Below the pieces are notes generated by a model. That model saw only the letters and a program-made list of their open reading frames with translations, was not told the DNA's origin and did no database searches. From positions 1 to 64,000 of the IMG/VR virus record IMGVR_UViG_3300032304_000700: 64,000 nt of DNA; one strand, 5' to 3'. This document shows positions 57,243 through 64,000 of the stretch, piece by piece. This DNA is from a virus. The first letter of the stretch is position 1. The number at the start of each line of letters is the position of its first letter. The translations under genes were made by a program, and so were the position numbers.

Positions 57243-60200
57243 TATCTATTCCTTTTTAATTCTTCAATTTCTGATTTTAATTCTTTAATACACTCAACCA
57301 ATAATGGAACGATTCTTTCATAATTTAAAGTCATATAATTTTCACCAGATTTACTTTGATTAGTTTGACCAAGAGAATCAAAAGGTGCCAAATCAATCAC
57401 TTCAGGTAAAACTTCGTTAACTTCTTGTGCAATTAATCCAATTTGTCTTTTTTTATTTTTAAATCCAAAATCTTCCGCTAATTTATTTTGTGTATAATAT
57501 ACCCCGTTTAACTTTTCAATTTTATCTAACGGATTTTCAATTTTGCCTTCAATATTTTTTAATCTACCATCAGAATAGTTTGCCACTACATCACCCCAAA
57601 CCTGTAATTTTGTACCATTTAAAGTTGCCCATGGCCCCCCTGCATATTGACCAAAAGTAAATGAAGTCAGAGCACTCAATACCGTATTTCTTTCAATAGA
57701 TTCTAATCCTGGTATCCCCTCATTATATATAGTTTTATATCCTCTAAGAAATCCCATTATAGTTGCCGGTGTGTCCGGGTCCCTAAATTCAAAATTACCC
57801 CCAGGTGTAATCGTTTGCGGGTTCATACCTGATGCTAGAACATCTTTCCACCCTCTTATTATGACATTTGAATTTACAGTCATATTACCAGATAATGTTG
57901 CATTTCCACTACTATCTACTGAAAATTTATCCGGCCCGATATTAATAGTACCACCGGTTATGGTTGTACCACTTAAGGTTCCACCGGTTATGGTTGTACC
58001 ACTTATTGTTGTACCACTTATTGTTGTACCACTTAATGTTCCACCGGTTATAGTAGAACCACTTACTGCTCCTTTAAAGAATGCATTCCCCGATGTATCA
58101 ATATAAAATTGTTGTGCATGTATAGAACCACCACTATTTAAAGTTATACCAGATGTTGAAAAACCATCTGTATCTTTTGTTCCACTAAATATTGAATTAC
58201 TATCTATTGTCCAACCACCAACAGTACCTGCCGTTTTAGCAGAACCATTTTGTTGAGCAGTTGCACCACTAGCCGCACCATCTTTAACGGTTGTTGCATC
58301 TGTTCCACCAATTGTTGCCGTACCTGAAATTGAAACACTACCTGCTATTACAACTCCTTCACTTTCAGTGAATTTTATGTGTGCACCAGACGGGTCTCCA
58401 AATCTCATACTACCTGTTGTATCTAAGTAATATCCTTTTCCGGTCATTAATGCCGATGCATTTGCACTTCTAATAAATCCTTTATCACTTGTACCATATG
58501 TTCCCATTACTAAACCTCGTGTAATAGTTGCATCTTGTGCCAAAAGAATATCAGTTGCAACCGAACTAAACGTTGCACCAAATGAACTCCATTGATTTAA
58601 ATATGATGTACCAGTTATTGGTTTATCCACTGCACCATCTGCAGTAGATGTGTGTCCTACTTTTGTTAAATAGTATTGTGAATTACTACCTCTTACAACA
58701 TCTATTCTAACGGATGATGAAAAATATGCTGTATTAGGTGCCCAATCTCCTCTATAAACTACACCTGGTCCTGCACCACCATCTGCACCATTTAAACCGT
58801 TACTTCCTGCAGTTCCCGTATTCACTTTTGTAAATCTTGCAACAATAGTTTGTGTTTGACCAGTAGTACCTTCACTATCAGTATGTGTTACAACAATTGT
58901 AGCAGATGCTTCAGCTGCATTCATTACTGCAGATGTCATTGTTAATATTGCACTACTAATTGTTGGATTTGTTGAAAACCCTGAATATGTTGCAGTCATA
59001 GATGTAAATCTACTCGTAGTTCCTTCCAATGCAGTTACTGTCACATTTGATAAAATTCCAGTTTGAACACCAGCAGCATTGGCCAATACCGATTGTGCTT
59101 GTGGAGTTGCAGATATAACTACATTTGGAACTGCTTTTTTAGTTTTTGATAATGCCAATGTATCTGTTATAGTTCTACTTACACCTTCCGAATCTGTAAC
59201 TACTGCACTAATATCTACAGTTGTTGAATTTACTCCGTTTGCTAAAGTTTTTCCATTTAAAGTAATCAATCCTGTTGATGGTGTTGTTGATATAGTTGCA
59301 ATATTTGCAGATGTTGCAGTTAAAGATGTTATCGTTAAATTTGTAGTAACACCATTATAAGTTTCTTTTACCGATATGGTTACATTTGAAAATGCATCTA
59401 TTTGTTCACCTGTTGATTTTGCAGTTACTGTTTGGTCTTTTGGTGTTGATGTAATTTGCAAAACGGGTGCAGCTTTTTTGTTTTTAGTATATGTTACTAA
59501 TTTTGTTGTATCAGATGTATCACCCGCACCATCTTTATATCTTATAGTCAAATTCAAAGAACCACTATCAGCATCTAATCTTGTTATGAAATAGTCGGTT
59601 GTTGAATAATTCAATGAACCAGTTTGAACATTTGTTGCAACTGCCGATACAACATCAAATCTATTATTTGCAGATAATCCATTATTATGTGTTATAGTTT
59701 CATTACCAACTTTAACACTAACCGAACCACTACTCAATACAAAAGAACCACTTTCTACAAATCCAGTAGAACGTGCCGGTAGTGATGCATTATCGTTTGT
59801 CAAAGATACAGATAATCCATCTAATATTTTTACAGGACTTATTTTAATTGCATCTGAAAATACATTCCCAAATTGGTCAGAACCAGAAATAGAATAAATC
59901 GTTTCACCCGTTCCATATGGATAAGATGTTCCTGATAATGTATAAGTATCTACACCATTTGTTGTATTTGTGGAAACATATGTTAGAGCGGGTTTTCCAC
60001 TTCCAGAATTTACAGTTAAAGGAGTGTCTGCAGATGCTAAGTTTTTTCTTTTAGCTTCAAGTGTTATAACTTGACCTGTTGGGTTTAATGATAAATCGGT
60101 TGCTTTGTAAATAAATTGATTTGTATTTGCAGTTACAAAAACACCAGGTGCATTATCACCATCTTCAAATCTATAAATTGTTTCATGTTGATGTAATTCT

Positions 60201-61864
60201 TCACATGATGCAGTATATGTAATTGACCCAATCGTTATATTTGCAAGACTTCCAGTAAACTCATCTATATGTGCAATAAAACCATTTTCACTTGGATTTG
60301 TAGGTTCTCCTGGATATGGATAAGGGCCACCTGGAGCTGAAGCATAAACGGATGGTGCAATATAACTTCCTGTTAGGTCAAAAACTGAACGGCCGTATGT
60401 TACCGAACCTGTTAAATTTGTCCTTCCAACTGTAAATGCAATTTGTTGAAATCTCGGATTACCAATTGAACCAGTAGCAAATCTAAATGCATTTCTATCC
60501 GAATCAAATGTTAATGTTTTTGCTACTCTATTTAAATTACCTCCTGTAAAATTTGCACTTTGAGTAACAAACACAGGTACATAGTTATTATTAACATCGT
60601 AAAATTCAAACTTAAAATTATAATCTTCATTACCAATTGAAGTAGGCATTGTAGTTATAAAAGAAACCTCATCAGGAGAAAAAGCTGTATCTTGTGATAA
60701 TCTCAAACTAATATTTCCTAAATGCCATTCACCTTGAGATTGTGAAAAATACAAAGATGCAGTTGGATAATCTCTATCTATTTTAAATGGTATTACCGTA
60801 TCTAATAAATTTTTAGTTGGTTGTGTTCCTACTAAAGTTGCAAGACTACTTGTAAATGTTGTAGACTGAGAAACATAACTCAAATATATCCCCAAATTAC
60901 TAGATGTGGATGCTGAATAAAATGCATCTAAATTTAATTCATATGTATTTGCACTTTTTATATCTAAAGATGAGGTATATGTTAATTTTCCGTTACCAGT
61001 CATCTTTATACCACTCTCAACTCTATTATTTGATAATTGTGTATTCAATGAACCAGTATTCCAATAATTTTTAAGTGTTTCTGATGTAAATGTTCCTGTA
61101 TTTCCTACGACACTTCCCGATAGTCCAAATGTAGTTAATAATTCTTTTGATTCAACTAATATATCTTGTATCAAACTAAAATCGGATATATCACCCAATG
61201 AAGTTCTAAATACTTTTACTCTTTTTACATCTCCGGCAAATGTTTCTAAATTTGATAACTTAATATCTGCAAATGATTGACTTATTCCTGAATTTATTTT
61301 TGAACCACTATCTATTCTATAAATTGGTTCTAATAATTCAGTAATACTTACGGTAGGCCTTTTATAAAATCTAATCTTAGTGGTATTTGCAAGAGATGGG
61401 TTTACATCAATTTGCTTTTGCCATTTTACATTATACTTATTTTCCCAATCCAACGGCACAGGAAGTGTAAGACCATTTGAATCTTGATATTCACTTAATT
61501 CACCCAATATAGTAAGTGTACAAGGGCCATATGCAGTATCCGGATAAACATATACTGCAACTACTTTAGAAACACCTTCATAATATTCTGCAATAAATGG
61601 TTCACCACCTAATGATGAAGAAATCAAACCCTCACCAGGTTCGTGATAGATAACATTTCCGGCAGAATCTTTTAATTCAATCTGTATTTTAGTATCCGGA
61701 ACCAAATATTCCGAACCTGCGATTAAGAATGCATTTTTTCCACCTGTAAATGTGTCAGGTAGTTCGGTTATTTTAAAATATTTACTATCCGATTGAGTAT
61801 CGTTTACTAATATAGCGTACTTATCTAAATTCTTTGGGAATAATGTTTTCTTTATAACAGCCAT
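57242..61864 (-). CDS. Giant tail fibre with Ig-like repeats and S74 chaperone domain
   Basis: 1540 aa. Residues 1-200 are a folded beta domain (AVIKKTLFPKNLDKYAILVN; TKIRFYKRPTVSITELLEPI) that probably binds the tail. Residues ~200-520 are fibre-like. Residues ~560-1020 carry at least three Ig/cadherin-like segments with 'TKNKKAAPVLQITSTPKDQT', 'KTKKAVPNVVISATPQAQSV' linkers. A collagen-like scrap GSNGLNGADGGAGPG is at ~1020. Residues ~1266-1304 form a Thr-rich 'GGTLSGTTISGTTITGG' beta repeat, then a final S74 domain from ~1431 (SDGRLKNIEG; LIAQEVNEVLPEVI; NYERIVPLLVECIKELK). S74 self-cleavage at the Ser is expected. Likely the long receptor-binding fibre. Confidence 0.87.
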   Translation of the reverse strand: MAVIKKTLFPKNLDKYAILVNDTQSDSKYFKITELPDTFTGGKNAFLIAGSEYLVPDTKIQIELKDSAGNVIYHEPGEGLISSSLGGEPFIAEYYEGVSKVVAVYVYPDTAYGPCTLTILGELSEYQDSNGLTLPVPLDWENKYNVKWQKQIDVNPSLANTTKIRFYKRPTVSITELLEPIYRIDSGSKINSGISQSFADIKLSNLETFAGDVKRVKVFRTSLGDISDFSLIQDILVESKELLTTFGLSGSVVGNTGTFTSETLKNYWNTGSLNTQLSNNRVESGIKMTGNGKLTYTSSLDIKSANTYELNLDAFYSASTSSNLGIYLSYVSQSTTFTSSLATLVGTQPTKNLLDTVIPFKIDRDYPTASLYFSQSQGEWHLGNISLRLSQDTAFSPDEVSFITTMPTSIGNEDYNFKFEFYDVNNNYVPVFVTQSANFTGGNLNRVAKTLTFDSDRNAFRFATGSIGNPRFQQIAFTVGRTNLTGSVTYGRSVFDLTGSYIAPSVYASAPGGPYPYPGEPTNPSENGFIAHIDEFTGSLANITIGSITYTASCEELHQHETIYRFEDGDNAPGVFVTANTNQFIYKATDLSLNPTGQVITLEAKRKNLASADTPLTVNSGSGKPALTYVSTNTTNGVDTYTLSGTSYPYGTGETIYSISGSDQFGNVFSDAIKISPVKILDGLSVSLTNDNASLPARSTGFVESGSFVLSSGSVSVKVGNETITHNNGLSANNRFDVVSAVATNVQTGSLNYSTTDYFITRLDADSGSLNLTIRYKDGAGDTSDTTKLVTYTKNKKAAPVLQITSTPKDQTVTAKSTGEQIDAFSNVTISVKETYNGVTTNLTITSLTATSANIATISTTPSTGLITLNGKTLANGVNSTTVDISAVVTDSEGVSRTITDTLALSKTKKAVPNVVISATPQAQSVLANAAGVQTGILSNVTVTALEGTTSRFTSMTATYSGFSTNPTISSAILTMTSAVMNAAEASATIVVTHTDSEGTTGQTQTIVARFTKVNTGTAGSNGLNGADGGAGPGVVYRGDWAPNTAYFSSSVRIDVVRGSNSQYYLTKVGHTSTADGAVDKPITGTSYLNQWSSFGATFSSVATDILLAQDATITRGLVMGTYGTSDKGFIRSANASALMTGKGYYLDTTGSMRFGDPSGAHIKFTESEGVVIAGSVSISGTATIGGTDATTVKDGAASGATAQQNGSAKTAGTVGGWTIDSNSIFSGTKDTDGFSTSGITLNSGGSIHAQQFYIDTSGNAFFKGAVSGSTITGGTLSGTTISGTTISGTTITGGTLSGTTITGGTINIGPDKFSVDSSGNATLSGNMTVNSNVIIRGWKDVLASGMNPQTITPGGNFEFRDPDTPATIMGFLRGYKTIYNEGIPGLESIERNTVLSALTSFTFGQYAGGPWATLNGTKLQVWGDVVANYSDGRLKNIEGKIENPLDKIEKLNGVYYTQNKLAEDFGFKNKKRQIGLIAQEVNEVLPEVIDLAPFDSLGQTNQSKSGENYMTLNYERIVPLLVECIKELKSEIEELKRNR
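57950..58065 (-). repeat. GTTI/GGT tandem repeat in the 1540-aa fibre
   Basis: Six-codon units (T-I-[ST]-G-[TG]-T with GGTLSG variants) repeat about six times in the DNA, with near-identical 18-nt and 36-nt blocks. In protein this gives a narrow triple beta-spiral or beta-helix rod. The exact DNA repeats may allow length change. Confidence 0.7.
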
Positions 61865-61877
61865 TTAATCTTTTTAA

Positions 61878-61885
61878 ATAAATAT
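61878..61885 (-). promoter_or_regulatory. ATATTTAT motif upstream of the giant fibre / glycan unit
   Basis: Minus-strand ATATTTAT, 13 nt before the ATG at 61864. With the plus-strand copy at 61907-61915 it forms a divergent pair. No further exact copy was noticed until 38419, so this may drive some 24 genes. Confidence 0.45.
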
Positions 61886-61906
61886 CTCCAAAAAAATTAT
61901 TATCTC

Positions 61907-61915
61907 ATATTTATA
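61907..61915 (+). promoter_or_regulatory. ATATTTATA motif upstream of the plus-strand RHH gene
   Basis: Plus-strand ATATTTATA, 50 nt before the ATG at 61966. Its sense orientation matches all other copies relative to their genes, which supports the view that the motif is directional. Confidence 0.45.
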
Positions 61916-61940
61916 TAAAGAAAACTAATAAAGTCTTTAA

Positions 61941-61957
61941 AAAACTAAAGAAAACTA
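61941..61957. repeat. 17-nt repeat AAAACTAAAGAAAACTA, copy 2
   Basis: Exact match to 26622-26638. It ends 8 nt before the ATG of the RHH-like gene. A related half-copy AAAGAAAACTAA begins at 61918. The position suits an operator for autoregulation. Confidence 0.6.
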
Positions 61958-61965
61958 AATAAGTT

Positions 61966-62151
61966 ATGAAATACGCAATGTTACAAATCAAAAAAGAAAC
62001 CCATGAACTTCTCAAAGAATATTGTGAAGAACACGGGTTTAAAATGGGTAGTCTAGTTGAAAATCTAATTAAGAAACACATTGGTGTCTCAAAACCACAA
62101 TCAAGTGTGTTGAAGGCTGATAAGGTAGTTCTTAGAAATCAATCTTACTAA
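61966..62151 (+). CDS. Ribbon-helix-helix-like small protein (candidate DNA-binding regulator)
   Basis: 61 aa, the only plus-strand gene seen. KYAMLQIKKETHELLKEYCE, then EHGFKMGSLVENLIKKHI, fits the ribbon-helix-helix plan: one strand (AMLQIKKE), helix A (HELLKEYCEEHG), turn, helix B (SLVENLIKKHI). The last ~20 residues are a polar tail. RHH proteins dimerise and bind short repeated operators. The gene's leader holds the 17-nt repeat and an ATATTTATA motif. Its last 20 nt overlap the end of the convergent gp46-like gene. A second ATG at 61978 is possible. Likely a transcription regulator or a small toxin-antitoxin-type DNA binder. Confidence 0.65.
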   Translation: MKYAMLQIKKETHELLKEYCEEHGFKMGSLVENLIKKHIGVSKPQSSVLKADKVVLRNQSY

Positions 62152-64000
62152 ATCCATTTTCTTTTTTTATTTCAATCAATCCGTCTACGATGTCTCTCAT
62201 TTGTTCTAAGTGAGAAATCATCCATATAAAATCAAATTGAGTTTTAAGATATTGCATCATCATAAATAAAGATGATAAATTGTCTGCATCTAATGTTCCA
62301 AATCCTTCATCTACTACTAAGAAATTTGGACGAGGTAGGTTACATACATTAATAAGTGCAACTCTAATAGCAAGTCCACTAACAAACTTCTCCATACCAC
62401 TACACATCTCCAACGGCCATTCCTGGTCTTCGTAAACAATCTTTGCATTGATTGACTTGCCGTCCATTTCCATTGTAATACCAAAATCTACAACCTGTCC
62501 TAAAATATTATTAATTTCATTCTCAATTACTGGAAGTGCTTTACTAATTAACTCATAAGGAATACCATCTCTCTTTACGGCATCCAAATAATAGGTGTAT
62601 AATCTGTTCTTTTCTTCTAAGTCCTTAACATCATTCATCTTTTGTTTAATACCTCCTATATAGGTCTCTAATGATGAAATAGAACCATTCTTAAATGATA
62701 TTTGTTTACTGATATCTTTGATGTCCGACTCAATTTTCTTTTTCTCTACTTCTAATTCTTTAATTTGTTTTTCTAACTCTTTATTACTTTGAATTGTTTC
62801 TTCGTTTTCATAATACTTTTCAATATCTTCTTCAACTTTATCCAATTGATGTTGTAATAATTCTTCTTTTGTTTCTAAACCAGATAATTCAGCTTCGGCC
62901 GTCTTTAAGATGCCTTTGGATTGTCCAAGTTTTATTTTTAAGTCGGTCAATTCATTATATTGTTCCTCAACACCTTCCATCGTATCTATGGTTTGTTGAA
63001 TACTGGTACAATCAACTAAGGCTTCTCTAAGTATTTCTTTTAATTGAGGTAATAATTCTTTTACTCTCATTGCATCTTTTACAAAAGTATTATCACAACA
63101 AAATTCACAATTTGGGTCGTATTTATGATTATCCAAATGTGTAATCGTTTCTTCTGCGGAACTTACATGCAATTTTGCAATATCATAAGTTTTAGTTGCT
63201 TCTATTAATGCTTTTTCTTCTCGTTGATAATTTGAATATGCCGTTTCAATATCAATACTACCAAATAATTTTTTATCTTCTATTGATTGTGAAATTTCTT
63301 CAATTTTTCCTTCTAATATTTTAATGAATGTTTCTTTTGTACCAATTAAAGTTGTATTGTTTTGAATATCTTCACTCAAACCCTTTCTTTTTTCTTTCAA
63401 AATAGGTAAGTCCAAATTAGAATCAATTGGAGTAAGATTTCTACTTAATTCCAATATAACACTATCTAATCCACCTTTGTCACCATTTAATCTAGCCAAT
63501 TCGGTTTCTAATTCTTTTAATTCAACCTTTGTTTCTTTTAAGATATTTGCATTATTTGCAAGTTCCGTTGTAAAGTCGGTTTTCTTAAAGTTCTTAATCA
63601 ATACTGAAACTTCTTTGATATCCTCAATTGCTGTATCGTATAATTTATCAAAAACATTTAATCCCATAAATTGAGCAAGTAAATCTTTTCTTTCACTTTG
63701 TGACTTATCAATGAATATAGAGTTATTACCTTGTAAAGATAATGTAGTCAATACGAAATCTTCATACTTACCAACATATTGTTCAATGACTTGATTTGTA
63801 TCTCTCCTTTCGGTTCCGTTTAGGGACACCTTCTCACCACCCATGTCAATATACCAAAAGTTTACATCAACCTTTACATTCTTACCTTTGTTAATTGTTT
63901 TAGCAGTTCTTTCAATAAAGTAATCCACTCCATTAACTTGGAAATTCAAATAACATCTAAAATCAGTCTTACGATTGTTTAAGATATTAGCTGCTTTGAA
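62132..64000 (-). CDS. gp46: gp46/SbcC/Rad50-like recombination nuclease subunit (N-terminus off the right edge)
   Basis: The frame is open from base 64000 (FKAANILNNRKTDFRCYLNF...) to a stop at 62132, about 622 codons; the N-terminus with Walker A lies outside. Visible: GKYEDFVLTTLSLQGNNSIF, KSQSERKDLLAQFMGLNVFD, two long coiled arms around a zinc-hook-like DPNCEFCCDN (CxxC), and the C-terminal ABC half with EMCSGMEKFVSGLAIRVALI (signature) and FLVVDEGFGTLDADNLSSLF (Walker B/D-loop), then MISHLEQM (H-loop). With gp47 it resects DNA ends for recombination-dependent replication. The hook Cys pair is an unusual feature next to T4 gp46. It converges on the RHH-like gene with 20-nt overlap. Confidence 0.9.
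   Translation of the reverse strand, partial: FKAANILNNRKTDFRCYLNFQVNGVDYFIERTAKTINKGKNVKVDVNFWYIDMGGEKVSLNGTERRDTNQVIEQYVGKYEDFVLTTLSLQGNNSIFIDKSQSERKDLLAQFMGLNVFDKLYDTAIEDIKEVSVLIKNFKKTDFTTELANNANILKETKVELKELETELARLNGDKGGLDSVILELSRNLTPIDSNLDLPILKEKRKGLSEDIQNNTTLIGTKETFIKILEGKIEEISQSIEDKKLFGSIDIETAYSNYQREEKALIEATKTYDIAKLHVSSAEETITHLDNHKYDPNCEFCCDNTFVKDAMRVKELLPQLKEILREALVDCTSIQQTIDTMEGVEEQYNELTDLKIKLGQSKGILKTAEAELSGLETKEELLQHQLDKVEEDIEKYYENEETIQSNKELEKQIKELEVEKKKIESDIKDISKQISFKNGSISSLETYIGGIKQKMNDVKDLEEKNRLYTYYLDAVKRDGIPYELISKALPVIENEINNILGQVVDFGITMEMDGKSINAKIVYEDQEWPLEMCSGMEKFVSGLAIRVALINVCNLPRPNFLVVDEGFGTLDADNLSSLFMMMQYLKTQFDFIWMISHLEQMRDIVDGLIEIKKENGFSKIDF

Noticed and set aside
57950-58065. 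CRISPR-like array
   Set aside because: Short repeats without unique spacers, in frame inside the giant fibre gene; no cas genes.
1-64000. tRNA genes, integrase, transposase, attachment sites or replication origin
   Set aside because: None recognised by eye; almost all sequence is accounted for by coding regions.

Overview
The window is the late (virion) region of a large, AT-rich, T4-like tailed phage (myovirus type). The evidence is an ordered set of T4-type genes: terminase large subunit (gp17), portal (gp20), prohead protease (gp21), scaffold (gp22), major capsid (gp23) and three neck/tail-completion proteins resembling gp13, gp14 and gp15, with a gp46-like recombination protein at the right edge. 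A Bacteroidota host is likely. Most start codons follow A/T-rich leaders without a Shine-Dalgarno (SD) sequence, and a phage-encoded ribosomal protein bS21 has the short form I associate with Bacteroidota. The host call is an inference. No tRNA, CRISPR array, integrase or insertion sequence was seen.

Nearly everything is on the minus strand, so transcription runs from right to left. From right to left: (1) a gp46/SbcC-like gene cut by the right edge, converging on the only plus-strand gene, a 61-aa ribbon-helix-helix-like protein (61966-62151); (2) a 1540-aa tail fibre with a C-terminal peptidase-S74 chaperone, and a small glycine-rich partner; (3) a glycan and surface-chemistry locus (38437-56825) with glycosyltransferases of at least five sequence types, a methyltransferase, a radical SAM enzyme, six SGNH-hydrolase-like genes, an NDP-sugar epimerase, an RmlC-like epimerase and a two-subunit thiamine-diphosphate enzyme; (4) a 750-aa protein joining a KxDG ligase-type domain to an HxGH nucleotidyltransferase (36163-38415); (5) the packaging and head cluster (23555-36094), with bS21 (26639-26815) between a small helical protein and the scaffold gene; (6) the neck genes (18465-21247), two probable head fibres and a long series of modular fibre/adhesin genes to the left edge, ending in a collagen-like fibre that runs out of the window.

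The genes suggest three linked programmes. Head assembly and packaging form one. A large adhesin set, built from shared N-terminal anchors plus exchangeable LamG, fibrinogen-like, collagen-like, heptad-repeat and S74 modules, forms the second. A sugar-making and sugar-transferring locus, with LamG domains inserted into two galactosyltransferase-like enzymes, forms the third and may decorate the virion or change the host surface.

Regulation visible in the sequence includes a recurrent sense-strand ATATTTAT motif before 13 minus-strand genes and the lone plus-strand gene, four intrinsic terminators (three with GAAA tetraloops), and a structured leader with a perfect SD (AAGGAG) ahead of the scaffold gene, directly downstream of phage bS21. 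All functional calls are read by eye from the sequence; no database search was run.
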